64,000 nucleotides of DNA, from NCBI GenBank assembly GCA_037044905.1, contig JBAOKB010000061.1, forward strand, positions 558,001 through 622,000. Direction: 5' to 3'. Below are positions 12,130 to 23,315 of the stretch, in pieces. Under the pieces are notes generated by a model. It saw only the letters and a program-made list of their open reading frames with translations. It was not told the origin of the DNA and did not search any database. The translations under genes were made by a program, and so were the position numbers. This DNA is from Hortaea werneckii. Its lineage: Eukaryota > Ascomycota > Dothideomycetes > Mycosphaerellales > Teratosphaeriaceae. Position 1 is the stretch's first letter. The number at the start of each line of letters is the position of its first letter.

Positions 12130-13098
12130 CTACGCTGAAGGCTCCTTCAGCGACTTCAGATCCTCCTCAGTGAAGCTCGTCCTCAGCCACGAGCTCTCCT
12201 TCCCAACAACCGCTTTCACGACCTCCGGACTCTGGAAGTTGACTTCACCGGAAGCGAACGACTCATCCCTCATGCCATCCAATCGCTGCAGCTGACTCCT
12301 AATATAAGCCGTCACATACGCAATAACCCGCACATCCACCTCCTCCCCGGCCTTGAACATATTCCTCCACACCGCCGCACCTAGCACCGCATCGCCCTTG
12401 ATCAGCCCCTCGTCATAGCTCAGCAGCAGACCCCTCCACTGCAACCACAGATCCTTCAGATATGTATTCCGGACGCCGCGCGCGCTCATGCCGTGCCAAA
12501 CCGCCATACGGTCCTCGGCCGCATAGAAGAAGTGATCGACGAGGTTCTGATGCCAGACGCCCGCGTGCTCGGCGGGGAAGGCCCGCAGCCGCACCGTGAG
12601 GAGGTACATGTGCAGCATGATGACCTGGGCCCAGGAGTTGAACGTCACGTCGAGACCTAATCCCCCTTGCTCCTTGGGCTGGAACCACCAGCCTTCGCCG
12701 ACGCCGACGTCCTCCTGCGCGGCGTTCTTGGGCGCCGGCTCCGGCGGGTCCTGGTTCCGGGCGGGGATGGTGTAGGAGCATTGCTGGGTGCAGGCGCGGA
12801 AGAGGTCCTCGGTGCTGCCGTAGGCGATGTAGGGTTCGGTGGTGGAGCGGAGGGTGTCGGTCTTGCGCAGGGAGGAGGCGAAGTTGCTGAGGTCGAAGGA
12901 GGAAGGCGGTGCTGATGAAGATGGGGGAGGAGGCGGTTTGGCGGAGCGATGGTTGTCCTCGGCTCGTCGCGCAGCAGACGTAGTGAGAGATCGGATGAAG
13001 CTTGGAGGTGCAGCTCGTGGGGAGGCGTGTCGCAGCTCTTGGCGCAGTTGGTTGCGCAGCGTACGCAGACAGGTGGTGCAGACAGCGGTGTTGGCCAT
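12130..13098 (-). CDS. CBP3: ubiquinol-cytochrome c chaperone Cbp3
   Basis: Mitochondrial chaperone that, with Cbp6, binds the ribosome tunnel exit and newly made cytochrome b for complex III assembly. One intact exon of 322 aa starts at the ATG at 13098 (MANTAVCTTCLRTLR). The N-terminus is Arg/Ser/Ala-rich and lacks acidic residues, as expected of a mitochondrial presequence, with a Pro/Ser linker to about residue 75. The conserved chaperone domain follows: FNSWAQVIMLHMYLLTVRL, WHQNLVDHFFYAAEDRM and NTYLKDLWLQWRGLLLSYDEG. Yeast Cbp3 is about 335 aa. It is transcribed toward the permease (194 bp between ends) and lies 3' of PDS5 on the same strand. Confidence 0.92.
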   Translation of the reverse strand: MANTAVCTTCLRTLRNQLRQELRHASPRAAPPSFIRSLTTSAARRAEDNHRSAKPPPPPSSSAPPSSFDLSNFASSLRKTDTLRSTTEPYIAYGSTEDLFRACTQQCSYTIPARNQDPPEPAPKNAAQEDVGVGEGWWFQPKEQGGLGLDVTFNSWAQVIMLHMYLLTVRLRAFPAEHAGVWHQNLVDHFFYAAEDRMAVWHGMSARGVRNTYLKDLWLQWRGLLLSYDEGLIKGDAVLGAAVWRNMFKAGEEVDVRVIAYVTAYIRSQLQRLDGMRDESFASGEVNFQSPEVVKAVVGKESSWLRTSFTEEDLKSLKEPSA

Positions 13099-13621
13099 GG
13101 TGTCTTGGTATCGAATTACACCGGCGAGTGTAGGGTGGTGAGGAAGGCAGATGAAGTGGGATGGGAAGTGGAAAAGTCGAAGGGCAGGGCTGGCTGTAAA
13201 GTCTCAATCCCTCCAGATCTCGGATGCATGATCTCACTAGCCATCCAGATCGCGCTAATGCGCGTCACTACCACCAATCACAGCCCCTTCCATCATCAGC
13301 CTCAATCGAACGTTCATATACTGAAGGACGTAGACCAATGTTCCAAGACGTTTGGGCAGGAAGCAAAGTTTGTTGAATAAATGTCATATTGACCACGCTA
13401 CATATTACACCCTCACAGTTTCCACTCCCCATTGTAAAACGCCACGCTGACCCCAGAACGCTCCCACAGTGCAAATACCTGTGAAAGCTCCACAAAACGC
13501 CATCGCTTGCAGCATGGTATGGCCTAATACACGCTGGAAGGTGTTCTGAAAAATACCACCAGTACTGCTTGAAAGGATCCATCCCACCAGAAACCTTAAC
13601 GATGCTGCTCCAGGACAGTGC
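13099..13621. other. intergenic region between PDS5 and CBP3
   Basis: This 520-bp stretch contains the 3' end signals of PDS5 and the promoter of CBP3, both on the minus strand. The open frame overlapping 13405-13989 on the minus strand is a shadow of the PDS5 C-terminal coding region. Nothing else is supported. Confidence 0.6.
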
Positions 13622-16600
13622 TTAAACTTCCACCTCACTGGGGACATCAGATAGCCCACTGTCGGAAGGGATGTCCATCTCATCTTTCCCCTTCTTGCCT
13701 TTCGTTGCCCTCGTCGCTCTCGTCGCCCGGGTATTCCTCTGAGGCGGCGCAGGCTTCTTCGCGGGCCTGCCTCTCTTCTTCGCCTGAGCGGTCGCTTTCG
13801 AAGCCTTCGACCTGGTCGCGGCCTTGGGCGGTGTCTCCTCCATCTGCCCTTCCTCATCATCCTCTTGCTGGGGTTCAGGGTCTTGGGCTGGCTCACTCGT
13901 TGGGGGTGTCGAGCTTGTTGTGTTCTCCTTGTCGGCCTCCTCATCTCCTTCCCCATTCTGCCACGTCTCAAGTTCCTCGTCATCATCACTGCTGTCCTCC
14001 TCAGCGTAGTTCTTCACATTTGAGGCTCGTGCACTCTTCCTGACCGCCGAGGAGGGCAGGTTTGCATCTTGGCTTTTCTTGGGCGTTTTCGTGTCCGTCT
14101 TCGATGTCCTCCGAGCTGGCTCCTTCTTCGCCTTCTTTGCCTTGCCTTCACCACTCGCTGTGGACGGCTTCGGCTTCTTCGCGGTCTGGCCCGATACGCC
14201 CTCAGCCTTTCTCTTCCTTGGTCGCAGGCTGGCTTTCACAAGATCGTCCAGCTCGTCAACCAAGTCATCTGGCACGAACCTCTTCTCTGCAATCTCTTGC
14301 GCTACAGTGTGACTTGGCAAAGGCGCAAAAATGCCAGCTGGTAGCCTCGCCTTGCCTGGGTAGATCTGCAGTGACCAGCCCTTCAACTCCTGGAAAGATC
14401 GAATGACCGACTCCGCCAGATCGCTAAGGACATACAGATTCTCACTCTTCGTCGAATCAATGCCATCAGCCACAGTCTTCAACCGCTGAGCCACATGATA
14501 GATCAGCGGTAAGTTCTCCTGGGTAGCAACGGTCTTGAGATAGAACATGATATACTCGACGAAATCGCGCAGGTCCTCAGCGTCGAGCGAGAAATCTTGA
14601 TGGTGCGCCAGCAGGCTTAAGAATCTTGCGAAGTTCGTTTCCATTCCGCCTTCGGCCGTCTTTGCCATGAGAGTTGCCCGAGCCTTGAGCCAGGTCGTAG
14701 TCGTTTCGAGCGTTTCACGCTTAGGTTCGAAAGCGTACATGAAGACGAGGCCATAGAAACGGCTTGGAAGCCTCGACTGACCAAGGTACTTCTTTAGCTT
14801 CTGAACGAAGCCTGCTCGAACCTCGGGCAAAGGATCTTGCGCAACCCTAGCTAGGCGGTTGAAATCTTGCGGCGTAAACAGCTGGTCTAGTGGGCGATTG
14901 CAGGACAGCTTGAGTAACTGATTTGCAGCTGCAAGGCGTAGGCGGGATTTGTGGTGTTCGGGTGTCGTCGTGGTCTTCGAAAGCTCGCCGTCCCGCTCAA
15001 TCAGGGTATTTAGCAGGCGGTATACAGGAATGGCAGTATCTCGGATTTCTTCAACTGCGTCAAGCACTTTGTCGGCAGAAGTTTTTACACCACGTAGGCC
15101 ATTCACTAAGATTCGCAGTGCCCACAACTTGGCACATAGATCATCATCGATCTCTTCCGCCCAAGCTGGATCCTCCCCAGTAGCCATCGTACGGACCTCC
15201 CCAAGCACCTTCCTCACAGTCACGTCCATGATAGCGTCTGCTTGGTCCTCAGTCTCTCTGTTAGCGACGAGCCTCAGCTGCGCAAGGGCTGCAAGGCGTG
15301 AGAGGAAGCATTCAGCGCCAAAGTCGAAATCGGTAATCGAATAGCGTAAAACGTCTTTGATATACATTTCGCGCTTCTCTGCTGAGCTGGCAATAACGCT
15401 GACGGCGTGTTTCGCGGCCTCGGGCGGTGCACCGTACTTTGCGAAAGCAGTCATTGCAATGTAAAAATCGCGGTTCTTTGGCATGTCTTCCGGAAAGCGG
15501 TCAGCAAAACCTGCGCATGCTTTAAGCTCGTCGACAGCGGAGGCGTTGTTGGGCGCGTCAGGGGTTGGGGCCTGCTTCTTCAAGCCGTCGCATAATTCGT
15601 GAACATGGACCTTGAAGACCTGTGGCGCTGTGGTTGAAAGCTCCTTCAATACTTCGTGCGCCGCAGCACCCAGTCCCTTGGAGTCGGTTCGAGCGATGCC
15701 CATGATGGCCGGGACATGGCTACGATTGTAAACAAGAACAGATGCAGAGCGAACTAATGGCAGCAAAGTGTCCATGATAGGAAGGGAATGATGCTTCTGC
15801 TCTTGTCCTTGCTTCTCCCTCGCGTCGTTCATTCGCTTGGTCAATTCTTTCATTGCATTCACGACTTTCCGATAATCACTATCTGGTGAGTAGCAGAATC
15901 TGATCAGTTGAATCGACCTGCGATCGTATAGTGCTGCAAACTTCCTGAGATGCTCGCTGGCTGTGGCATCATCTGGTAGATTCCTAGAGAGCGTCGATAC
16001 AAGAGCATCGAGTCGCTTGTTCAAGGTCTTTCTCTCAGCGCCGTCCTCGTCGTCATTGCCAGTAGAGCTGTTGATTGCGTTCACCGTGTTGAAATACGCC
16101 TCTAAGTATTTCGCCCATGTAGCCTGTTGCTGTTGAAGTTTGAAGAAGACCTCTCGAGCTCGTTGCTCAAGATCACGCACCATGACCAGTACTCGTTCTG
16201 CGCGAGCCGCATCTGGATCAACATCCTGCTCCATCGACTGCGGTTGGCTATCTTGTACTCTTTGCGAGTCACGGATGGCAGTGGCTTTTGTCTTGATCGG
16301 GGGGTAGCTTATTGGGAGCAACGATTCATGTGTGACCTTCTGAACCAGGGCATTGATCTCGCGGTCGTTCACATAAACGGCCATGTAGATTCTAGTCGGT
16401 ATGCTGCCAAGGAGCTCGCGGACGCGCTCACTTCCCTCGGATATGGCGCCTGCAGCGACGCCCCAAATGCGAGCCAGCAACTCGGTTGCAGCAGCTCGGA
16501 CATTGTGCTTGCGATCCTTGATACGCTCTGCCAAGTTGCACAGGACAGAGCCCTGTGAATTGATACCACCATGGTTCCCGAGCTTCTGGACTACACTTTC

Positions 16601-18115
16601 AAAATCGAAGCGCGCAATGACTTGCACAGCGGCGAATCGCACCCGCTCATCTTGGTCTACCAACATGTCTGAAAGCCGGCGCAGCAGCTGAGATTCCTGG
16701 TCGCTATCCATGCCTTTTCCTCCACCGGAAGTGAGAATGATCAAGCCAGTAGCTGTAGCCCACGCAGACCGCACTGCTGTCGATCGGTCTCGGTGACGGT
16801 CCATGAAGCCTTGGTACGCGCTCGGATAAATGGCAGAGAACGAGTGCGGAGCGGTGGGCGCGAGAAGCGGGTTTGACATGTATTCTGGCACAGCACTCTG
16901 CATTTCGAGGCTCTGAGAAGGGTAGGCTGCTGGGTCTAGTTCAAGCGGCGGCGGTGGCCCGGCTGCACCGATTCCTGAGACCATGTCACCAAGGGTCTGG
17001 ACAGCCATTGTCCGCAGCTGTGGGTTTTCGGCTGCCACTTCGGCTTCGATCTGCGGAATGACATTCTGGATAACATCTGGTGCCGAACGCCACAGTTCCC
17101 GTAACAGACGGTGCGCCTTCTCTACTTCCTCGAAATCGGTCTCGGCCGGGGGTGTCAGTAGACCATCGTCTGACTCGTCCTCACTCTCGTCATGGGTCCG
17201 TTTCTTGCCACGCTTAGTGGGTTTTGTACTTGACACAGCTTCAGACGCGTCTATAAGCACAGCATTGAAGTATTGGCCCACAGCGCGGATCATTTTATCC
17301 GCGCAGCTGTTACAGATCGAACGAGCCATGTTGTATGCCGGTGTGACCTCGCGCATGGTGAGGGGTGTAAGCGCCTCGCCCTTCTTGCCTTGGGACAGAG
17401 AGGATGGATCTGCACGTAGGAATTGAGCCAGAATGAGGTCAATGACTCCGTCTGGCAGTGCGCCACATTCGTCCACGAGCGTGGAGAGCATCTGTGTCAT
17501 ATGGTACTCAACATTCTTGGGCAGCTGCTCGCCATCGCCACCGCGTACATTCCCTGCCATAACATCAAAGCAGTTCGTGAATAGATCACAGATCAGGCGG
17601 TCAGACCCGGGGATATCAGTGAGCAGGACAATGCTTTTGATCGTATTCAAGCTGGTCAAGACTCCAAGATTCTGCTGGTTGTATGGATCTGACGGGCTTG
17701 CGAGCGCGGGGATCGTAGTTGACACGAAGATGTCGAAAATCTGTCTCAGCTGGCCTCCCTTGTATGGCGCATCCGGCGCAAGCAGTCGGAACATCTCGAC
17801 AATGCATAGCATGACCCACGCCTTGACGCCCTTGTCTTTATGGCCCAGTAGTTGCGTACTCGCGAGCTCTTGCGCTCGTGGCACCAATGATTCTCTGTCG
17901 GCATCTCCTTGGTCGATTGACTGCAGCTCCTCCGCCAGCGACTTGAGACGGCGTAGAAGCTCCGAGACAGCGATGGGTTTGCCAGCTTTCCATGTTAAAG
18001 GCTGGTTGAATTGGAGGCCCTGACCTGCCCCTTCCATTGCTTGGTCTTGCTCAACGTGCTCTTCCTCCTGTTCTTCCTGCGGGCTGGCCGCTCGCTTTCG
18101 CGTCGCGCGTGGCAT
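13622..18115 (-). CDS. PDS5: sister chromatid cohesion protein Pds5 (BimD/Spo76)
   Basis: HEAT-repeat cohesin regulator that binds the Scc1 kleisin and controls cohesin loading and release in the nucleus. Single intact exon of 1497 aa; start ATG at 18115 (MPRATRKRAASPQEE). The N-terminal HEAT region carries family signatures such as SLVPRAQELASTQLLGHKDK, GVKAWVMLCIVEMFRLLAPD and APYKGGQLRQIFDIF. Armadillo/HEAT repeats continue to about residue 1200 (for example LLRRLSDMLVDQDERVRFAA). The last 250 residues are charged and low-complexity: Lys-rich (KKPKPSTASGEGKAKKAKK), acidic blocks and an AT-hook-like KKRGRPAKKPA. Length matches Aspergillus BimD and Sordaria Spo76. It is the longest gene here and has no frame break. 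Confidence 0.95.
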   Translation of the reverse strand: MPRATRKRAASPQEEQEEEHVEQDQAMEGAGQGLQFNQPLTWKAGKPIAVSELLRRLKSLAEELQSIDQGDADRESLVPRAQELASTQLLGHKDKGVKAWVMLCIVEMFRLLAPDAPYKGGQLRQIFDIFVSTTIPALASPSDPYNQQNLGVLTSLNTIKSIVLLTDIPGSDRLICDLFTNCFDVMAGNVRGGDGEQLPKNVEYHMTQMLSTLVDECGALPDGVIDLILAQFLRADPSSLSQGKKGEALTPLTMREVTPAYNMARSICNSCADKMIRAVGQYFNAVLIDASEAVSSTKPTKRGKKRTHDESEDESDDGLLTPPAETDFEEVEKAHRLLRELWRSAPDVIQNVIPQIEAEVAAENPQLRTMAVQTLGDMVSGIGAAGPPPPLELDPAAYPSQSLEMQSAVPEYMSNPLLAPTAPHSFSAIYPSAYQGFMDRHRDRSTAVRSAWATATGLIILTSGGGKGMDSDQESQLLRRLSDMLVDQDERVRFAAVQVIARFDFESVVQKLGNHGGINSQGSVLCNLAERIKDRKHNVRAAATELLARIWGVAAGAISEGSERVRELLGSIPTRIYMAVYVNDREINALVQKVTHESLLPISYPPIKTKATAIRDSQRVQDSQPQSMEQDVDPDAARAERVLVMVRDLEQRAREVFFKLQQQQATWAKYLEAYFNTVNAINSSTGNDDEDGAERKTLNKRLDALVSTLSRNLPDDATASEHLRKFAALYDRRSIQLIRFCYSPDSDYRKVVNAMKELTKRMNDAREKQGQEQKHHSLPIMDTLLPLVRSASVLVYNRSHVPAIMGIARTDSKGLGAAAHEVLKELSTTAPQVFKVHVHELCDGLKKQAPTPDAPNNASAVDELKACAGFADRFPEDMPKNRDFYIAMTAFAKYGAPPEAAKHAVSVIASSAEKREMYIKDVLRYSITDFDFGAECFLSRLAALAQLRLVANRETEDQADAIMDVTVRKVLGEVRTMATGEDPAWAEEIDDDLCAKLWALRILVNGLRGVKTSADKVLDAVEEIRDTAIPVYRLLNTLIERDGELSKTTTTPEHHKSRLRLAAANQLLKLSCNRPLDQLFTPQDFNRLARVAQDPLPEVRAGFVQKLKKYLGQSRLPSRFYGLVFMYAFEPKRETLETTTTWLKARATLMAKTAEGGMETNFARFLSLLAHHQDFSLDAEDLRDFVEYIMFYLKTVATQENLPLIYHVAQRLKTVADGIDSTKSENLYVLSDLAESVIRSFQELKGWSLQIYPGKARLPAGIFAPLPSHTVAQEIAEKRFVPDDLVDELDDLVKASLRPRKRKAEGVSGQTAKKPKPSTASGEGKAKKAKKEPARRTSKTDTKTPKKSQDANLPSSAVRKSARASNVKNYAEEDSSDDDEELETWQNGEGDEEADKENTTSSTPPTSEPAQDPEPQQEDDEEGQMEETPPKAATRSKASKATAQAKKRGRPAKKPAPPQRNTRATRATRATKGKKGKDEMDIPSDSGLSDVPSEVEV

Positions 18116-18584
18116 CTTTCGGCTTCGGTTTGTTTCCTTAGAATCGAAGTCTTCTTTGCACTGCGGTCATGCGCACATCACTGTCTCATAGCATTGCGCG
18201 CAGACGTAGCAACGTCTTTATGCGTGGGTATCGGTAATGTCAGACTCGAAACGCGTGTTACACTGAACATCGAATTGGTCTCAAGCTTGACGCGGTTGAC
18301 GCGCGCGAGTGGGGCTGCGTGCTGGATACTTCCGAACGGCACGTGACGAGCTTTGGACATTTGTGACATTATAACGGCAGATATGCATTGTAAAGATGCT
18401 CGCTTTGACACTGAGATACATGATTGTCAATCATGCAAGCCTCTCGCTTCCTGCACTTGGAAGCTGGTGCATTTGTAAACAGGATGCAAATAAAGCCTTT
18501 CTTTCCCACAAACGTTAAGACTATCATTACAGTAACAATCGTCATCAGGTCCCGAAATATACTGTTTTCCAATCTGCCATGGCT

Positions 18585-20270
18585 TCAATCGTCTGATTCG
18601 GGTATCTCGATATCAACACGCGCCCATTGCCCACCATAAAAGTCTCTCGTGTACTCAGAGATATCCGTTCCATTAGTCTGATAAAACACTAGCAGCTCAT
18701 TCCCTCCGCTGTAATTTGGAATGGCCGTAACACTCAAGTGTGTTCCAGGCAGTCCAGGCTCACCTTGAACTGTAAATTGGTTCCCTTCCCCTTCAAGAAT
18801 CGTTGTATTCTCTGCTGCCCAGGAGATGTTGTAGCCCCGGATCATGTTATCGCTCGCAGATTGGGCGTAGAAGTAATTCGTATATCCTAGAGAAGATGCA
18901 GGATGGACGTCATTGATCGCTATCTGCGTCGCGTTTGTCCACTTGTTGATTGGATGGGTGTCGTTGCCAGTAAGATTAGTGTTGGTATCTTTCCACCAGA
19001 ATTCCACCGTGTTTTGCAGAGTCACGAGCATAACGTATGTAGTAGTTCCTGGACCCCAGCTGTAGCAGCCAATTCCGGCATGGCCATTGTATCTATCCCA
19101 AAGGGCTTGCTTGCGCCATTCTTGCTCACCATCTCGCCAGCCCCATTGCTCGAAGGAGCTGCTGGTCACCGCATACCAAAGGTGCATGCCGACGTCTTCA
19201 TCATAGTCCTCATCGCCACCAGAGTCTGGCAGCGGAGTGTGTGTGTAATCACTGTCTCCGTAGTCATTCCCGTACCAACAGGCCTGCATGCCAACTTGAT
19301 CGGCGTCGTTAGCCTTCAAATTTGCCGTGTTGATTGGGCCGTCGACCCAGACATTTGTGGTATTCGAATTTGAACGTTGCTTTATCAAATTGTCCTCGTC
19401 AATATCTGGTGCATAGATTATTATCGGTCCCAAAAATATTACAGGTTTAGCACTTACAAAATATGTGCCAGGTCGAAGTGCCTTTGTGGTATATGCGACG
19501 GCGGAGAGCGGTGTACTGTTTTTGGCATCGATAGCGACTACTTCGGAAGCTGAGCCGCCAATCCAGCCGATTGAGCTTAATTGCTGCCACCGGATCTCAC
19601 CAGAGTGGTGCTGAAAGTACATGACGATGCTGCCTTGTGTGCCAGTCTGCAGGTCTGTAGCGAAAGATTGAGATGCGAGAGCTATCCCAGACCCATTGAA
19701 AGCGCCGGTAGTTGAGTAGTATGAGGGATGAAGAGCGCCACCTATGAGGTATTCTACATCCTCTGTGGCGGTCGGAGACGGCGCAGGTTGCGTGCTCGTA
19801 GGTACAGGGAGCACCGAAGCTGAAGTTGGGCCTGACCTGCGATCATGTCGTCAGTACAGCGCTTTGAGTCCTGACACCCGAGAAAGTTACCTCTCATGCC
19901 TGGAGCCGAGTCCAACCCCTACCCCCACGCCAAGTACAATAGCTGTGGCAACTACTAAAGCAAGAAGCAGATAGAATGATTTCTGCGGCGAGCCGCAAAG
20001 CTTTTTTCTCGGCGATTGCTCTTCAGCTCTCACATGCAGTCCAGGTGGCTGAGGTGGTGCTGCGACCTCTTTCTCACTCTCATGCGCCCATACTGATTCC
20101 AGACCCGGAAAGGCCAGCTCGGGCGACAATGGTCTTTCTTTGTCAGGCAATTTATCCCCAAAGCCCCTGACACCGCCATCTGGGTGATAGTGAGGAGCAT
20201 TTGGTGTCTCTGGATACGGGAAGCATCGCTCATAAGGCGGGGACGAATTGCTTTGGTTTCCGTCAGTCAT
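18585..20270 (-). CDS. membrane-anchored fucose-lectin-like beta-propeller protein
   Basis: Two exons, 20270-19891 and 19836-18585, with a 54-nt intron (GTAACT ... CGCAG) give 543 aa. The ATG at 20270 (MTDGNQSNSSPPYER) is the first true ATG. About 100 cytosolic residues are followed by one membrane segment (FYLLLALVVATAIVLGVGVG), a type II signal anchor. After a Pro/Thr-rich stalk comes a domain of about 380 residues with repeated blades (FATDLQTGTQGSIVMYFQHH, GEIRWQQLSSIG, QNTVEFWWKDTNTNL, NYFYAQSASDNMIRGYNIS). These resemble the fungal fucose-specific lectin family. Many N-x-S/T sequons fit a secretory or extracellular location. Sugar binding is inferred by resemblance; ligand residues were not verified. 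Confidence 0.7.
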
Positions 20271-21619
20271 TGTCAATCATTACATTTCCGTCGTACGCTT
20301 TGAACGCAGGGTTGCGAGGGCGGAGATATTGTAACCTGTGAGTCTCGTTCATGGCAAGTTGATATTCGTAAGCTTACATATGTTCTGTGAAACGTGGACT
20401 GGTTGTCTCAGAGAATCTCGGAGGGCTTTCCATGTCTGATAGCGCAAAGGTGGCCGTCCAGTCTACAGCACATTACATGATCAAAAATTGGTGATAATAC
20501 GGTCCTTTGAGCTGGACGTGAAGGGCGTAAGCGCACGAATATTCCGGTGGGCATCCTGCTATATTACTGGGCTGAATAGGCTGTCACAGCATCGGCCTTA
20601 GCAACTAAATCTCGATTGTCCCGAACAGGCGAGACCGAGGATTGGAAGCGGATCGATGTGCACGAGAACAATCTTTCGCTTCGGGTGCCTTGTGGTTGTC
20701 AGTTCCTGGGCGAATCACAACTTCAGCCTGGGTGCCGTGAAGGCAATAGTGCTGACTGCTGCTTATGCAGTGCGGAAAGCTGCAGTACAGTAGAACCCCG
20801 CAGGCAAGGTAGGTCCCAGAATCGGACATGTATCTTTTCACAGAACCAACCATCAGAAACAACCGAGTGGCCCGGAAGACAGGAAAGCATGATCAAAAGA
20901 TGAGACGGGGTCGACATATATTCATCTGCTCGAGCGATTTGGATTCTTGGGTTGCGCGGACGGAGCAAATGCTAGCTAGCCAGGACATTATGTCTCGGTT
21001 CTCGAAGTATACTGTCCCGTCAGCGCAGACATGTCTTAATGTAATATACCGATAGGCACAAAAGCAAACTCGGCGCTCTCGATCGCCGTGGCTGCAACCT
21101 TTCTACCTTCTGTGTGTGCAGGTTCCGGCTGATTCGCATCCCGAGCGTAGCATTCTGCCGCGGCCACTGGTAACGTAGATATGTAGACCTCGACCTGAAG
21201 ATGACTCATGAGACCGGTTCGGACATCAGTGTACTCGCTATCACTAGACAGCACTCCCTATAGCCCTATTCGTTCGCTCGCGCCAGAGTCTAGGGGACGA
21301 TCTTTCCAGGAGGACGAATCCCATTTGGCTCTGAAAAGGACAGCGTTGAAAATCTGCAATAAAGACACATTCAATGTAAGTCGCGGGAGAACAGCATATG
21401 TCTTTCCATCGACATCGAGAGACATGAGCGAAACGGGATGGTGGGTGTTAGATAGCAATTCCTGGCTGGGCTCGTTGGGAGAAGACGCTTCGGTGTGCGG
21501 ATGTGGCGCGAGTGTGGCGCGAATTGAGGCTGGAGCATCTCTTGAAAGCCGTCTTGAACCTTCCTTCCAAGGTCAATTGGAATTCCATCTTGCAGAATCA
21601 TCAGCTGTGCTCTTCTGTA
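20271..21619. other. long intergenic region between divergent genes
   Basis: About 1.35 kb separates the lectin-like gene (minus) from CEM1 (plus). Short frames on both strands look non-coding. The CEM1 leader may begin within 21250-21619, where the CEM1 frame stays open upstream of its first convincing ATG (from about 21503). Confidence 0.5.
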
Positions 21620-23010
21620 ATGCGAAGAGTTGTCGTCACCGGCCTAGGCGCAATCACGCCTCTGGGCGCAGGTATCAAGCAAACATGGCGTCGCCTGCTC
21701 GACTCAGCGAGCGGTCTCACTTCGACGACAAGTAGAGGACCAGCTTTCGAGACGCTTCCAAGTCGTGTAGCTGGACTTGTGCCCCGTGGCAGGCGAGAAG
21801 ATGGCGCCTGGCAAGCGAAAGACTGGCTTCCTGCTAGTGATGAACGCCAGATGGCGCTCTTCGCGCAGTACGCAATCGCTTCTGCACATGAAGCTTTGGA
21901 GGACGCCGGGTGGCACCCAACCTCTGACAATGATTTGGAGAGGACAGGAGTGACCATCGGTTCAGGTATAGGCAACCTAGACGAAGCCTACGACACTTCT
22001 GTCGCCTTCGACAAGGGCGGCTACAGGAAAGTGTCACCGCTGTTTGTGCCACGCTTGTTGATTAATCTTGCTGCTGGTCATGTATCCATTCGATATGGCT
22101 TCAAAGGTCCCAATCACGCAGCGACCACCGCTTGTACCACCGGTCTTCATGCCATTGGTGATGCGTCACGTCTCATTGCGTTCAATGACGCCGACGTGAT
22201 GGTCGCTGGGGGCGCAGAGTCGTGCATCCACCCGTTAGCGATCGCTGGCTTTGCAAGAGCCCGTAGTCTGGCCACTGATTGGAATGATACGCCTCACTTG
22301 GCATCAAGGCCATTCGACAAAGACCGAGCAGGATTTGTCATAGGCGAAGGCGCTGGAGTGGTAGTGCTCGAGGTTGGTCTTGACAAGACCCCTGAAATAA
22401 CCTATTGCTTACTTTTCATAGGAACTCGAACATGCCAAGGCTCGCGGCGCCAACATATACGCCGAAATCAAAGGATATGGACTTTCTTCAGACGCCTACC
22501 ACATGACCGCTCCGAAAGAGAATGGAGAAGGAGCATTTCTTGCCATGAGGCAAGCTCTCAGGCACGCAAACGTTAAGCCTGCCAATGTGGATTATGTCAA
22601 CGCACACGCAACTTCAACTAAGCTTGGTGATTCCGCAGAAAACCAAGCTATCAAACGACTATTACTTGGTGAAGAAGGCAGAAAACATGCCTCTCTTCTA
22701 AACCTGAGCAGTACTAAAGGAGCTGTTGGGCACCTACTGGGCGCCGCTGGTGCCGTTGAGGCCATCTTTACAATGCTAACTGTCCACGATGTAAGCTGTC
22801 TGCTCCAACACTTTGATTGTTTGCTGACAGGACTAGAATATCCTGCCTCCTACACTCAATCTTGAGACACCCGGTGACCCCGCCGAAAATTTCAACTGCA
22901 ATTACGTCGCGAAAACATCGCAACAACACCAAGTGGATGTCGCTTTAAGCAACAGCTTTGGTTTTGGAGGCACTAATGCTAGTCTTTGTATTGCAAAATA
23001 CAGGCGATAG
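21620..23010 (+). CDS. CEM1: mitochondrial 3-oxoacyl-[ACP] synthase
   Basis: Condensing enzyme of mitochondrial type II fatty-acid synthesis, elongating acyl-ACP with malonyl-ACP, including the octanoate precursor of lipoate. Exons: 21620-22372, 22422-22790 and 22837-23010, 431 aa. Introns are 49 and 46 nt, and all junctions keep frame. The thiolase-fold KAS domain runs almost end to end. The active-site Cys is in TTACTTGLHAIGDA (about residue 172), and the two catalytic His are in NAHATSTKLGD and TKGAVGHLLGAAGA. The C-terminal glycine signature is NSFGFGGTNASL. The start MRRVVVTGLGAITPLG is where most KAS II proteins begin. A longer leader from the upstream open frame is possible and could carry the mitochondrial presequence. 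Confidence 0.93.
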
Positions 23011-23315
23011 CGCAAGCAGTTCTGATTTGCCTACAAAACATCAAATACCCCGCACTTGCTTCTTATCAGAGGGCCCCACCATCGAAGAAAACGCCTTCAT
23101 GGAGAGGATGCCTATGGCTCACAGGTCGGCACTTAACATCGACCGCACTTGAATTACAAGACTTCGACCTGACCAGATAATTTGCTGAAAAAGGGAACAT
23201 TTGGCGATCATAAGCTTTCCACGCAATATTGGCCCGGGACTTGGACCAATCCTGGCTTGCAGCAGCAGCTAAGGCAAGGCCGACCGGACACCTATATGAC
23301 CTTCCGAAAGCCAGA
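23011..23315. other. short intergenic region (CEM1 to NicO transporter)
   Basis: Tandem spacing of 305 bp between two plus-strand genes. The transporter's frame is open from 23229, but the first ATG is at 23316, so the upstream open part is read as 5' leader. Confidence 0.5.

Noticed and set aside
13405..13989. Arg-rich minus-strand frame near the PDS5 3' end
   Set aside because: It is a shifted frame over the charged PDS5 tail and is not conserved-looking.
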